A DNA stretch of 64,000 bases, taken from positions 56,377 through 120,376 of the forward strand of contig DAOTJE010000012.1 in assembly GCA_035448545.1 (NCBI GenBank). Direction: 5' to 3'. The position numbers and the translations under genes were made by a program. The notes beneath the pieces are model-generated. The model did no database searches. It worked only from the letters and a program-made list of their open reading frames with translations, and was not told where the DNA came from. Position 1 is the first letter of the stretch. Every line of letters starts with the position of its first letter. Origin of the DNA: Anaerobaca sp035448545. Its GTDB lineage: Bacteria > Planctomycetota > Phycisphaerae > Sedimentisphaerales > Anaerobacaceae. This document shows, in pieces, positions 28,022 through 37,467 of the stretch.

Positions 28022-28473
28022 CCTGTCGACCTCGGCTTGTCTTCCATGCGCTGCGGGTTCGTGTTGAGCTTCTTCAAAACCGCATCGAGCACGCCGTTGA
28101 CGAACGGGCCCGACTTCTCTGTGCTGTACTTCTTGGCCAGCTCGATCGCCTCGTTGATCACAACCTTGGGGGGAATATCGTTACAGCACTTCAACTGATA
28201 CACCGCCAGACGAAGGATGCTCTTGTCCACGGGCGATAGACGCGAGAACTGCCAGCGGATGGTGGCCTCGACGATCAGCTCGTCGCAGACCTCGACATGC
28301 TCCCATGTCCCCTGCGTCCACTCCCAGGCCAGTTTGCGGGTCCGCTCGTCGGGCTCGTTGACCGTGAAGAACTCACCCATCAGACGCGGGAGCAGGTCGG
28401 CCCCTTGAACGTCCAACTGATAGAGCGCCTGAATCGCCAGCTCTCTGGCCCGTGTTCGTTTGTCAATACGCAT
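28018..28473 (-). CDS. nusB: Transcription antitermination factor NusB
   Basis: About 151 residues, near the usual 140-150. It shows RTRARELAIQALYQLDV at the N-terminus, LSPVDKSILRLAVYQL and VVINEAIELAKKYSTEKSGPFVNG typical of the all-helical NusB RNA-binding fold. NusB with NusE binds boxA and supports rRNA transcription. I choose ATG 28473; an in-frame TTG at 28497 would add 8 residues. It follows ribH by 42 bases and overlaps parA by 4; ribH-nusB is a widely conserved pair. Confidence 0.93.
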   Translation of the reverse strand: MRIDKRTRARELAIQALYQLDVQGADLLPRLMGEFFTVNEPDERTRKLAWEWTQGTWEHVEVCDELIVEATIRWQFSRLSPVDKSILRLAVYQLKCCNDIPPKVVINEAIELAKKYSTEKSGPFVNGVLDAVLKKLNTNPQRMEDKPRSTG

Positions 28474-28515
28474 CCCGATGCGAGCGTCCTTGCACAAAAA
28501 GTGCGGTTGCCGCGA

Positions 28516-28980
28516 CTATATCTGCTCCATGACGCTGGCCATTTCCATGGCGGTCATGGCGGCGTTGGCACCGGCGTTGCCCATCTTCGTTCCGGCCCTC
28601 TCGACTGCCTGTTCGAGCGTCTCGCAGGTCAGCACGCCGAAGACCGTGGGGACGCCGGCGTCATAGTTGATCTGCCCGATACCTCGCGTGACCTGCTGAA
28701 AGACGGCTTCGTAGTGCCCGGTCTGGCCCCGGATAACGGCACCCAGACAGATCACCGCGGCGTACTTGCCGCTCTCGGCCAGCTTCTTGGCCACGACGGT
28801 GATCTCACAGGCGCCGGGAACCCAGACGACCAAGATCTGCTCGTCGGAGGCGCCGTGGCGCTGAAGGCAATCGATCGCTCCGCCGAGAAGCTTCGACGTG
28901 ATGAACTCATTGAACCGGCTGACGACGATGCCATACTTGCCCTTGCCGGCTGTGATCTGCCCTTTGACTTCCTGGATCAT
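28516..28980 (-). CDS. ribH: 6,7-dimethyl-8-ribityllumazine synthase
   Basis: A 154-residue protein making the riboflavin precursor lumazine from 5-amino-6-ribitylaminouracil and dihydroxybutanone phosphate. It has VSRFNEFIT, VPGACEITVVAKKL, CLGAVIRGQTGHYEAV (catalytic His) and AGTKMGNAGANAA. Start at ATG 28980 with SD GGAGAG; the frame is open 45 bases more without an SD. First gene of the ribH-nusB-parA unit. No FMN riboswitch pattern was recognised upstream. Confidence 0.96.
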   Translation of the reverse strand: MIQEVKGQITAGKGKYGIVVSRFNEFITSKLLGGAIDCLQRHGASDEQILVVWVPGACEITVVAKKLAESGKYAAVICLGAVIRGQTGHYEAVFQQVTRGIGQINYDAGVPTVFGVLTCETLEQAVERAGTKMGNAGANAAMTAMEMASVMEQI

Positions 28981-29069
28981 GCTCTGGACTCTCCACGTCT
29001 TCGGCCGGTTGCGCCGACCGAGCATACAAAACGGACTGTGCCCGCCTTGTCACATCATATCATCGGCTT

Positions 29070-29098
29070 ATTATAGGATGCTTGCCGACGCGTTTCCA
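29070..29098 (-). promoter_or_regulatory. Sigma-70 promoter of ribH-nusB-parA
   Basis: On the minus strand: TGGAAA (29098-29093), a 17-base spacer and a perfect TATAAT (29075-29070), 90 bases upstream of the ribH ATG. Confidence 0.65.
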
Positions 29099-29211
29099 GA
29101 AAAACCCCTGCCGCCGCCGGCATCCGGCGTGCAAACAACTGCAACATCTTATCCGAAGGCACTTTACGTCGCGAACGAATTGACCCGCTCCGGGCCGGTG
29201 CGCAACGCAAC

Positions 29212-29237
29212 GGCGGCACCGCGCACCCGGTGCCGCC
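29212..29237 (-). terminator. Hairpin downstream of hsp20
   Basis: GGCGGCACCG (29212-29221) pairs perfectly with CGGTGCCGCC (29228-29237) across a 6-base loop, 36 bases beyond the hsp20 stop. No U-run follows, so termination is only a possibility. Confidence 0.45.
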
Positions 29238-29273
29238 TGATGAGAGGAACTGCTCTACAAGCACTTACGAGGG

Positions 29274-29669
29274 TTAGCTGCCCTGGATTTGGATGCGTTT
29301 GGGTTTGGCCTCTTCGGGTTTGTTGATGCGGACGGTCAGCACCCCGGCGTTCATCTCGGCGCTGATGTGGCCGGCGTCGACATCGTTGGGCAGCGTGAAC
29401 TCACGGCGGTAGTCGCCGATCCGCGTCTCCCGGTAAACAGGAGTCCCGGACTCTTCCGGATCGACCTTGCCCGTGACGATCAGCGTGCCTTTGTCGACGG
29501 TGATGTCGGCGTTTTCCTTCCTGACGCCGGGCATGTCGTACCGAAGGATCAGACCGTCCGGCGTTTCACTGGTGTCCACCGGAGGCACGAAGTACTGCTG
29601 CATTTGCTCTTCTCTTCGCGTCACCGCCGCCTGCTGCGGTCGGGTAATCTCCTGCTGATTCGTTGCCAT
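29274..29669 (-). CDS. Hsp20/alpha-crystallin small heat-shock protein
   Basis: A 131-residue holdase-type chaperone. The alpha-crystallin domain runs from about residue 35 to 125 (LILRYDMPGVRKENADITVDKGTLIVTGK ... REFTLPNDVD ... MNAGVLTVRINKPE), ending in the A/G-x-LT-x-x-I/V dimer motif. ATG 29669 has SD GGGAGGTTG. It lies 54 bases after the second hsp20 gene and is probably cotranscribed. Confidence 0.93.
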   Translation of the reverse strand: MATNQQEITRPQQAAVTRREEQMQQYFVPPVDTSETPDGLILRYDMPGVRKENADITVDKGTLIVTGKVDPEESGTPVYRETRIGDYRREFTLPNDVDAGHISAEMNAGVLTVRINKPEEAKPKRIQIQGS

Positions 29670-29723
29670 AGCTCTCAACCTCCCATCAAACGATAACGAT
29701 CCTGTCGTCGCCGTTGGGTTGTC

Positions 29724-30158
29724 TTACGATGCTATCTTGATCTTCTTGGCCTTCGCTTCTTCGGCCTTCTCCATGTACACGCGCAGCACGCCGTCACGGT
29801 ACTCGGCCTTGACGGAGTTCATATCGACCGGTGCCGGCAAGGTTACGGTTCGCGTGAATGTCCCCATCGGTCTCTCCCGGCGGTAGTAGCGCTCCTCCGG
29901 CAACTCCTCCACCTTGCGCTCGCCCTTGACGGTCAGCGAGTCACCCAGAACGGTCAGTTCAATGTCTTCGACCCTCATTCCCGGCGCCTCGGCGGTCACT
30001 ACCAGCGCCTGACCCTGGTCATAGACGTTGATCGCCGGGAAGGTGCCGCGTGGCACGCTCCGCAGACTCAACGGACGACCCACCGCATTGAGAATCCGAT
30101 CCATTTCTTCCAGCGTCTTGCCCACGTCAAAGAATGGAGACCAGTTCTCGAACCACAT
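29724..30158 (-). CDS. Hsp20/alpha-crystallin small heat-shock protein
   Basis: A 144-residue small heat-shock protein, distinct in sequence from its neighbour. It shows FPAINVYDQGQALVVTAEAPG, LTVKGERK, YRRERPMGTFTRTVTLP and YRDGVLRVYMEK. ATG 30158 with SD GGGAGGT is chosen; the open frame extends 22 codons upstream without one. Promoter-proximal gene of the hsp20 pair. No CIRCE-like inverted repeat or sigma-32-like promoter was recognised upstream. Confidence 0.93.
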   Translation of the reverse strand: MWFENWSPFFDVGKTLEEMDRILNAVGRPLSLRSVPRGTFPAINVYDQGQALVVTAEAPGMRVEDIELTVLGDSLTVKGERKVEELPEERYYRRERPMGTFTRTVTLPAPVDMNSVKAEYRDGVLRVYMEKAEEAKAKKIKIAS

Positions 30159-30702
30159 CGTCAGTACCTCCCATTGATCTCTACCCACTCTTCTGCGGCA
30201 TCCATGCCTTCCTGCCTTTTCCACTCTACAATCCAGTGTTGCAAACCCCGTGCCAGAATACAGGAGCTCTCCTCAACCCATTGTAATAACACATGTTAGA
30301 GATACTCTCATGCATGCGATAGCACGCCCGCATCTGCCATTCTTGCAGAGACCCCTGCTGTCAGCCACGTTATCGCAAACGTGACATGACATCCGTTAGG
30401 CAGCGGCCCTGTGGATTTCGCAGGCTTGGCCTGCACATCGGCGGTTTGTGGTTATCAGACGGCTTGCGCGGGGATGGTGCAAGCGCAGTCGCTGCGGCGG
30501 TTATCGGACGGGGACGGTGAGGCAGGGGTTCGGCCAAGCTCCATTCTGCAAGGGACTTATGCACGGGCGCAGGCGGCGGGCCGGCCGGGCGAAAAGGACT
30601 TCGCAGGCAATGGAAAATGGGTTAAGGGCCCCGGCGTCGGCGGGCGATAAAGGCGGGTGTGATCATGTTGTACCCTTGGAACGCTGGAGGCATGCAACGA
30701 CG
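30159..30702. other. Intergenic region between divergent hsp20 and TPR genes
   Basis: Non-coding. It holds a direct repeat GGTTATCAGACGG (30450-30462) and GGTTATCGGACGG (30499-30511), and a GCTTGC/GCAAGC stem (about 30463-30485). The plus-strand frame is open here but has no SD or protein-like composition, so I treat it as leader or spacer. Confidence 0.4.
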
Positions 30703-32076
30703 ATGCTGTTCGACGACATGGAGTTCGGGACCTACGATCGCGCCGAGCACAACGCCCGCAAGGCTTACGAGCTGTACGAAGACGGCCACATGGCCCAGGC
30801 CCTCGTGGAGCTGGACCTGGCACTGGAGATCAACCCGACCAACAGCGCCTGGCATTTCAACAAGGGTCTGACGCTCGACTCGATCAGCCGGTTCAGCGAG
30901 GCGATCGAAGCCTACGAAGCGGCGCTGGAGCTGAGCCCGGGCGATCTGGAGATTCTCAACTCGCTGGCGGTCGATTACACCCGCACGGGACAATATGACC
31001 GGGCGATCGCCACGTTCGAATACATCCAGCAGCTTGACTCGCGATTCGAGCCGTGCTACTGCAACCGCATCATCACCTACACCGAGATGGGCCTGCACGA
31101 TCAGGCCGAGCAGATGTTCTACCTCGCCCAGCAGCTCGAGCCCGACTGCGCCCTGTGCTACTACAACATCGGCAACAGCCTGTTTGCACGCGGCCAGTAC
31201 AAGAGGGCCGTTCAGTGCTGGCTCAAGACGGCCGAACTCGAACCGAGCCATCCGCAGATCCACTATCGCATCGCCCAGGCCTACTGGTCGCAGGGCGATC
31301 CCGTCGCGGCGCGCGAGCACTTCCTGCTGGAGCTGCGCGCCAATCCGGGCGACGTCGAAGTCATCATGGACTTCGCGCTGTTCCTTCTGGAGCTCGGTGA
31401 CATCGCCTCGTCACGCGAGAAGTTCCATCGTATCCTCGAACTCGATCCGGACTTTGCGCCGGCGCTGTTCTATCTCGGCGAGATCGCGTTCAATCAAAAC
31501 GATCTGCCCCGCGCCGAGAAGCTGTTCCGGCAGGCGCTCGACCGGGACCCGAATCTGCCCGGCCCGCACTATCGTATGGCCCAGTGCGCCCTGGCCGCCG
31601 GGCGACCGAAGGAGGCGCGGGCGTTCCTGATGGCCGAACTGGAGCTCGATATCGAGGAGGCGGGCACGCTGATCTCCATGGGCTCGATGTTCCTGACCCT
31701 CGGCGACAACGACAACGCCATCGGCTGTCTGCTGCGTGCCAGCAACCTCGACATGACCAACGCCGACGCACACTACTATCTCGGCGTGGGCGCCGCCAAC
31801 AAGGGGCACCTGGACGACGCGGCGCAGTTTTTCGCGCATGCGCTTGACCTGGACCCGGATCACCTGGGCGCGTTGCGTGACTCGGCGTTCACGTATGTGG
31901 CCGCCGGTCAGTGGGACAAGGCGGCCGAGCGGGTCCGGCGGGCACGCGTCCTGGTGCCGAGCGACAGCCGGCTTCGCATGCTCGACTACAGCCTCCGCGT
32001 GCTTCGCCTGGGCCGCCGCATCACCGGCGCGATCCACCGGCTCGATCCGCGTCGCTTCCTCCGGCGCCGCTCCTGA
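30703..32076 (+). CDS. Tetratricopeptide-repeat protein
   Basis: A 457-residue cytosolic protein made almost entirely of about 12 TPR units (e.g. ALVELDLALEINPTNSAWHFNKG, AIEAYEAALELSPGDLEILNSLA, AEKLFRQALDRDPNLPGPHY). It ends in a basic helix (LGRRITGAIHRLDPRRFLRRR) that could contact membrane or nucleic acid. No signal peptide. The ATG at 30703 follows GGAGG at a long 12-base spacing; the frame is open to 30448. Function is not predictable beyond protein-protein scaffolding. Confidence 0.85.
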   Translation: MLFDDMEFGTYDRAEHNARKAYELYEDGHMAQALVELDLALEINPTNSAWHFNKGLTLDSISRFSEAIEAYEAALELSPGDLEILNSLAVDYTRTGQYDRAIATFEYIQQLDSRFEPCYCNRIITYTEMGLHDQAEQMFYLAQQLEPDCALCYYNIGNSLFARGQYKRAVQCWLKTAELEPSHPQIHYRIAQAYWSQGDPVAAREHFLLELRANPGDVEVIMDFALFLLELGDIASSREKFHRILELDPDFAPALFYLGEIAFNQNDLPRAEKLFRQALDRDPNLPGPHYRMAQCALAAGRPKEARAFLMAELELDIEEAGTLISMGSMFLTLGDNDNAIGCLLRASNLDMTNADAHYYLGVGAANKGHLDDAAQFFAHALDLDPDHLGALRDSAFTYVAAGQWDKAAERVRRARVLVPSDSRLRMLDYSLRVLRLGRRITGAIHRLDPRRFLRRRS

Positions 32077-32245
32077 CGCATACGCGGCGTCTCCCATCCA
32101 CCCTGCCGTTCTTCGATTTCTGCAACCACACGGGAACTTCCGCCGACCGCCATTCGACTCATGAACGGAAGCATGGGCACCGCACGCGCGTTCCGGTCCG
32201 GTGCGACCGGCGGACGCGAGCCGTGACGGCGGACAGGCCTGTTCG

Positions 32246-34027
32246 TCAACGGCAGAGGGCAGCCCTGAGCAGATCAATCGGGATCGACGAGGGCAACTGT
32301 TTCTGTGCCGCGTCGATGGTGGCCTTGGCTTCCGCCGGACGGTCCATCTGATAGTAGATATAGGCCATCAGAAATTGCAGTTGAGGCCCTCCCTCGGCCG
32401 CCATAAGCCGGTCCAGCGCGTTGAAGTGGGCGATGAACGCCTCGGGACCGCCTACAAGCTGAACCAGGTCCGTCCTCTGCAGCACGGCGGGCAGGTCCAG
32501 TTCGACGGCCTTCGCGACAAACAGCGCACTATCGCGATACTGGCCGGCCGCCAGAAGCGCGTGGCCCTTGCCCAGATGGGCCCGTGCATCGTTCGGCCGG
32601 TATGCGGAAGCGAGGGTAAAGGCGTCGGCGGCCTGCTCGAACCGGCCCTGCTGCATCAGTTGCCGGCCCGACTGGAGGTAGCGTTCGAACATCTTCGAAG
32701 GAGACGACTCGTCGTTCGGCGGTGATGACGACGTCGGCGCGGTCGTTGTCGCTGCCCGGATCGGGGACAACAACGGATCGCTGCCTTGCCCCAGGATGCG
32801 ATAGCCACTGGGCAGTTCTGCACCGCGCAACACCTGCGGTGAAGGCATCGCCGGTTGCGGGCGGTTCAGAACCGCGCTCGTCGTGTCGAAGGCCCGTGCG
32901 GTTTCGTTGATACGACTGACCGCAGGCAACTCATCCGCGTTCGGGCTTGCACCCGCGCGGGCGGTCTGGGGCGTGCGGGGCGCAACCAGAGCGTCGATCG
33001 ACAACGGCCCGCCGGAAGGCGCCGATTCCTGCGCCTGCTCTTCGTAGAGCCGCAGTCGAGGCTGTGCGCCGGCCACCGTCTCGGGGACGGCACCAGCCTC
33101 CGCCGGGCCGAGGGCCCCGGCGGCGTCGCCAGCAGAACCGCCGGGCAGACCCGTCGTCGCCGACAGGAGTCGGGCGGTCTCCTGCAACAGCTCGCGCCGG
33201 CGCAGGACATCGGCAGGCGCCACCGGCTGTGCCGCCTGCATCACACTCTCCGGCCGCGCAGGGAAGTCCGACGGAACGGTTCGCGTCGCCGACTCGGCAA
33301 TCTCCGCGCCGGTCGCGATACTCCGTTCGAGCTGTACCAGCTCGGCCCTGACCTCGGCGAGTTTCTCCTGCAACTGCCGCATCTGCTGCCCGTAGTCCTC
33401 TCGCGAAACAACAGCTCCGCCCTGCGTCGGCATCGGCCAACCCGTCACAAGGCCGCCCACAGGAAGCGCCGCGGAGGCGTCGTCGGCCAGCAGCCTCCCG
33501 TCCGATCTCGACGCGTGTTGCGATGCCGATGGCTCCGATGGATAAACCATTCCCGCGCCCCGAGTCAGATCGCTTCCGCCGACGGTCGTCACGGTGCCGG
33601 TCGGCGAATAAAACGAATCGGACGCCCCCAAGGCGTCATCCGCGATCGTCGTCGGCGCGGTGCGCCGCAGGAACGGATCGAGCGCAGTCGAGCCCAGAGG
33701 CGCGTCGATGCTCGTCGGCGGGCGGTAGGGAAGAGCGCCGCGGAAGTGTTTGCCCCCCGTGACGTTGCCGGTGACGACCTGATCGCTGCTGCGGTCGACG
33801 GGATCGGGCGCGTCGACCAGCGTGTTCTCGTAGCTGCTCAGCGGAGTCGTGGCCGAGCGCACCGCGCTGGGGACCGGGCCGACGCCGTAGCCGCCCGTGC
33901 GGTTGCCCGACGAGAACGTTGTGACCGCGCAGACCACGATCAGCGTGACAACCCACGCGACGATCTTGCGACGGCGCATCAGCCGTTCGGCGTTCGTTTG
34001 TCCTGCGAATGGCGCAGCTCTCATCAT
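32246..34027 (-). CDS. Membrane-anchored TPR-containing protein
   Basis: A 593-residue protein. After a basic N-terminus (RLMRRRKIVA) one transmembrane helix spans about 23-40; the rest is probably periplasmic. Residues 45-200 are low-complexity and about 205-245 are a short coiled coil (QLQEKLAEVRAELVQLERS). A long linker leads to two TPR-like repeats (about 450-590: RFEQAADAFTLASAYRPNDARAHLGKGHAL). The SD GAGGTG precedes the paired ATGs. It lies 57 bases upstream of NAD kinase on the other side of its stop and is not clearly in its operon. Function unknown. Confidence 0.75.
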   Translation of the reverse strand: MMRAAPFAGQTNAERLMRRRKIVAWVVTLIVVCAVTTFSSGNRTGGYGVGPVPSAVRSATTPLSSYENTLVDAPDPVDRSSDQVVTGNVTGGKHFRGALPYRPPTSIDAPLGSTALDPFLRRTAPTTIADDALGASDSFYSPTGTVTTVGGSDLTRGAGMVYPSEPSASQHASRSDGRLLADDASAALPVGGLVTGWPMPTQGGAVVSREDYGQQMRQLQEKLAEVRAELVQLERSIATGAEIAESATRTVPSDFPARPESVMQAAQPVAPADVLRRRELLQETARLLSATTGLPGGSAGDAAGALGPAEAGAVPETVAGAQPRLRLYEEQAQESAPSGGPLSIDALVAPRTPQTARAGASPNADELPAVSRINETARAFDTTSAVLNRPQPAMPSPQVLRGAELPSGYRILGQGSDPLLSPIRAATTTAPTSSSPPNDESSPSKMFERYLQSGRQLMQQGRFEQAADAFTLASAYRPNDARAHLGKGHALLAAGQYRDSALFVAKAVELDLPAVLQRTDLVQLVGGPEAFIAHFNALDRLMAAEGGPQLQFLMAYIYYQMDRPAEAKATIDAAQKQLPSSIPIDLLRAALCR

Positions 34028-34083
34028 ATCACCTCGACTTCGAGAGCAGGCATGGCGCCGGGGGGCGTGTCGCGGTCAATCGC

Positions 34084-34956
34084 TCAATGGCTCGCGTACT
34101 TGGGTCGCTCCGCCCAGCCCAGCTTCGAGGCGAGCGTCTGCCACGGCGTCCGCAGAGGGTTGTTCACCACGAGGAAATTGCTCGATTCCCGCGCGACCTT
34201 CACGACGTCGTCGACGGACAGCGTCCGCGAGACCTGGCCGTCGATCGAAACGGTAGTGCCCTCATTGATCCGCGTGCAGCAGATCTCCACGCGGCTGCGG
34301 GCGTCGATCACGATCGGACGGAAGCTCAACGAATGGGGACAGATGGGCGTGATGACCATCGCCTCCATCGAGGCCGCGAGGATCGGGCCGCCGGCCGAAA
34401 GGCTGTAGGCCGTCGAGCCCGTAGGCGTCGAGACGATCAGGCCGTCACTGCCACAGGTGGCCACGTGCTGGCCGTCGACGGCGATCTTCAGCTCGATCAT
34501 CCGGAACGGCGGGCCTGAGGTGATGAAGACCTCGTTGACCGCCGGCGAGCGGAACTTCTCCCGACCGCCCTGGGAACCCTCGGTGACCCAGCAGCCCAGC
34601 AGCATCCGCCGCTCGATGGGCGCCTTGCCTGCTACAACATTGTCAAAGAATTCCTTCAGCTCCTGAACGCTGAATTCGGCAAGGAAACCGAGCTTCCCGA
34701 GGTTGACCCCGATGACGGGCACATGGGACTGACTGAGGTCCCTGGCCGCCGAGATGATGCTGCCGTCGCCGCCGAAGACGACGGCGAAATCGCTCTGGCA
34801 CAGGACGTCGGTCGAGCACTTCTCGAGGCCGCAACTGGCTACGATTTCGGCCTTGCCCTGGAGGAAGCGGGTGAAATCCTCAATGGCCTCGGCGACCGGC
34901 CCTTTGGCCGGGTCTCCAAAAATGACCAGTTTGGGCAGGGTCTTTCGCTGACTCAT
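34084..34956 (-). CDS. nadK: NAD kinase
   Basis: A 290-residue NAD+ kinase making NADP+. It has the GGDGS motif (VVFGGDGSIISAAR), VIGVNLGKLGFLAEF, the NEVFI loop, DGLIVSTPTGSTAYSLSAGGPI and TPICPHSLSFRPIV. The start overlaps the dxs stop as ATGA (34953-34956), so dxs and nadK are coupled; Dxs-derived isoprenoid synthesis uses NADPH at the next step, which fits. Confidence 0.96.
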   Translation of the reverse strand: MSQRKTLPKLVIFGDPAKGPVAEAIEDFTRFLQGKAEIVASCGLEKCSTDVLCQSDFAVVFGGDGSIISAARDLSQSHVPVIGVNLGKLGFLAEFSVQELKEFFDNVVAGKAPIERRMLLGCWVTEGSQGGREKFRSPAVNEVFITSGPPFRMIELKIAVDGQHVATCGSDGLIVSTPTGSTAYSLSAGGPILAASMEAMVITPICPHSLSFRPIVIDARSRVEICCTRINEGTTVSIDGQVSRTLSVDDVVKVARESSNFLVVNNPLRTPWQTLASKLGWAERPKYASH

Positions 34957-36923
34957 GTCTGTGCGCGTTTGCCGCCTCGGTCGTTCAGCATTTCCTTTGC
35001 CGCATGGACAATGTCATCGGCCGTAACGCCGACCTGCATGAGTTGTGACCGGCGAGAATCGTGCCCGATAAAGCGACGCGGCGCCGCCAGCACGCGGATG
35101 CCGCCGGCGTCCAGGCCCAGTTCGGACGCCCGTTCGAGCACGGCAGACCCGAATCCGCACGCGACGTGGTGGTCCTCGACGGTAATCAGGCCCTTTCCCT
35201 TCGCCAGGCCGGCCAGAATCTTATCGTCGATCGGCGCGGCGAACCGCGCGTTGATGACATCGACCTCGAGGCCCTCTTCGTGCAGGATTCGGGCGGCCAG
35301 GAGCGCTTCCGCCAGGAGCGTCCCATAACAGGCGACCGTCAGTGTCGACTTGCGGCCTCGCTTGACCAGGATGCTCCGGCCCAGCTCGAACGGCTTGTCG
35401 GAGGCGGCGCGCACCAACTCGTCGGAGGGCACCGCGTCCTTGGGATAGCGAATCACGACCGGATGGCTCTGCGCCAGAGCAAACTCCAGTGCGTGTTTCA
35501 TCTCGACCGCATCCGCCGGCGCCACAAGGATCATGTTGGGCATCATCCGCATGTACCCGATGTCCATCAGACCATGATGCGTCGGACCATCCGAACCGAC
35601 CAGACCCGCGCGGTCCACGCAGAAGATCACCGGCAGATCCTGCAAGGCCACTTCCTGAAAGACCTGGTCGAACCCGCGCTGCAGGAAGGTCGAGTAGATG
35701 CAGACCACCGGCCGCAGGCCCGTCTTGGCGATGCCGGCGGCGATATCCACCGCGGCGCTTTCGGCGATGCCCACGTCGTAGCACCGCTCGGGGTGCTTCT
35801 CGCGAAAGGAGACGAGGCCCGTACCGTCGCACATCGCCGAGGTAATGGCCACGATTCGCTCGTCGCGCTCCGCCAGCTCGGTCAATGCTTGTCCAAAGGC
35901 CTCGGTAAAGCTCCGGTGCGAGCTTTCCGGCGCCGACTCGACACAATCGCCGTTGATCTTGAAAGGACCCGTCGAGTGGAACCGGGTCGGCCCTTCGTCC
36001 GCGGGGTGGAAGCCTTTGCCCTTCTTGCTGTAAACGTGCAGCAGAACGGGGTGATCGACCTGCTTGAGCGCCTCGAAGAGGCGAACGAGTGATTCGATGT
36101 CGTGCCCGTCCACCGGCCCGAAGTACGGAATGTTGAGGCTCTCGAACAACTGGCTGGGCGGCAGGACCATGCGGATGCTCTTCTTGATCTTCTCGACGGC
36201 TTCGTCGACGCCGCGACCGATGCCCGGCACATGCTCGAGGATGTTCCTTGCCGTCCGCCGCATATCCTCGTACGTGTGGCTCAGCCGGAACCGCGCGAAG
36301 TACTTGGCGACGGCGCCCACCGTCGCGTCGATGGCCATGCTGTTGTCGTTGAGGACGATCAGCAGTTGGCGTTTGACCAGACCGAGGTTGTTGAGGCCCT
36401 CAAAAGAGGTCCCGTTGACGATGCTGGCATCTCCGACGAAGGCGACGATTCGCGGGGCGTCCGGTGCGGTCTTCGGGGGTTTGCGCCGTCCGCTGTCATC
36501 CTTGGGCGCAGCGGCCTGTGCCTTCAGTTGCTCGCCGAGAGCCATGCCGACGGCGGTTGCCACTGACGTTCCGGCGTGCCCGACGGTGAACTGATCGTAT
36601 TCGCTCTCGGTCGGGTTGGGAAATCCGCTGATCCCACCGGCCTGCCGCAGCCGCTCGAATCCCGTCTTGCGCCCCGTGATGATCTTGTGCGTGTAACACT
36701 GGTGCCCCACGTCCCACAGGAGCTTGTCCCGCCTGAAGTCGAAGACATAATGCAGCGCCAGCGTCATCTCCACGGCGCCCAGATTGCTCGCCAAGTGCCC
36801 GCCCGTCTTGCTGATCGAACGCAACATGAACTGGCGAATCTCCTCCGCCAGGGCCTCCAACTCCGGCATCGTCAGTTTCTTCAGGTCCGCCGGGTCGTTG
36901 ATCTTCTCCAACAAACTGCTCAT
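34953..36923 (-). CDS. dxs: 1-deoxy-D-xylulose-5-phosphate synthase
   Basis: A 656-residue thiamine diphosphate enzyme that makes DXP from pyruvate and glyceraldehyde 3-phosphate, the first step of the MEP isoprenoid pathway. It has GGHLASNLGAVEMTLALHYVF, WDVGHQCYTHKIITGR, the ThDP motif FVGDASIVNGTSFEGLNN, and in the second half CDGTGLVSFREKHPERCYDVGIAE and DRAGLVGSDGPTHHG. ATG 36923 is chosen; a GTG at 36935 is the alternative. Length and motifs are normal. Confidence 0.96.
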   Translation of the reverse strand: MSSLLEKINDPADLKKLTMPELEALAEEIRQFMLRSISKTGGHLASNLGAVEMTLALHYVFDFRRDKLLWDVGHQCYTHKIITGRKTGFERLRQAGGISGFPNPTESEYDQFTVGHAGTSVATAVGMALGEQLKAQAAAPKDDSGRRKPPKTAPDAPRIVAFVGDASIVNGTSFEGLNNLGLVKRQLLIVLNDNSMAIDATVGAVAKYFARFRLSHTYEDMRRTARNILEHVPGIGRGVDEAVEKIKKSIRMVLPPSQLFESLNIPYFGPVDGHDIESLVRLFEALKQVDHPVLLHVYSKKGKGFHPADEGPTRFHSTGPFKINGDCVESAPESSHRSFTEAFGQALTELAERDERIVAITSAMCDGTGLVSFREKHPERCYDVGIAESAAVDIAAGIAKTGLRPVVCIYSTFLQRGFDQVFQEVALQDLPVIFCVDRAGLVGSDGPTHHGLMDIGYMRMMPNMILVAPADAVEMKHALEFALAQSHPVVIRYPKDAVPSDELVRAASDKPFELGRSILVKRGRKSTLTVACYGTLLAEALLAARILHEEGLEVDVINARFAAPIDDKILAGLAKGKGLITVEDHHVACGFGSAVLERASELGLDAGGIRVLAAPRRFIGHDSRRSQLMQVGVTADDIVHAAKEMLNDRGGKRAQT

Positions 36924-37088
36924 AAAGAGAATCACCCCAATGAAACTATCGGTGTGCCCATTCTAATCGAAAGCGCCGCGCCGTGCAGCGAAATCGCGCC
37001 GCAGGGGGCAAAAAAGGCCGAGCCGGTCGCTGCGGCGGGTCCGCGCAGAAGGAATCCTGCATCGAGCGGAAGGGGCGGCTTGTTCCGA

Positions 37089-37355
37089 TCAATCGAAGTG
37101 ATATCCGCACGTATCGGCGGTGATGAACTCCGACTCCGTCCGGGGGTACTTGCGGCAATTCAACGGGCGGAAGGGGTAGATCGAACAGTAGATCTTGCCG
37201 TCCCCGCCGCTCTTGATAAACGGACAGGGAGTGGGCAGCTTGCAGCAGGCGCCACAGTGGACGCACTGGCCTTGGCGCCGCTTGGAAACCGGCAGCACCG
37301 ACGTAAAGGTCCTTTTGATCTTGGCACCCCAGGTGTTTCGTTTGTCATCCGGCAT
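37089..37355 (-). CDS. YkgJ-family cysteine-cluster protein
   Basis: An 88-residue protein with the metal-binding cluster C-x2-C-x2-CC (CVHCGACCKLPTPCPF) and later cysteines in YCSIYPFRPLNCRKYPR, as in the YkgJ/UPF0153 family (probable zinc or Fe-S binding, function unknown). ATG 37355 is chosen so that the protein starts shortly before the conserved part; the frame is open to 37424. It lies between dxs and dnaA on the same strand. Confidence 0.75.
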   Translation of the reverse strand: MPDDKRNTWGAKIKRTFTSVLPVSKRRQGQCVHCGACCKLPTPCPFIKSGGDGKIYCSIYPFRPLNCRKYPRTESEFITADTCGYHFD

Positions 37356-37467
37356 CGCATGGAATCCGAGAAGTTCCTTGCTCCACAGGCCACAGGTTAT
37401 ACGGGCTGGAGTCGTGCGCGTCAATCGACGGGGGAGTATTCGAGCCAGCCGGCTGTGCGAGCCGGCG

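Noticed and set aside
28981..29069. FMN riboswitch before ribH
   Set aside because: Leader is only about 80 bases and lacks the conserved FMN-box segments.
30159..30300. CIRCE or sigma-32 control of the hsp20 genes
   Set aside because: No TTAGCACTC/GAGTGCTAA pair and no CTTGAA...CCCCAT spacing found.
30448..30702. 85-residue N-terminal extension of the TPR protein
   Set aside because: Arg/Gly-rich composition with no SD; looks like translated leader.
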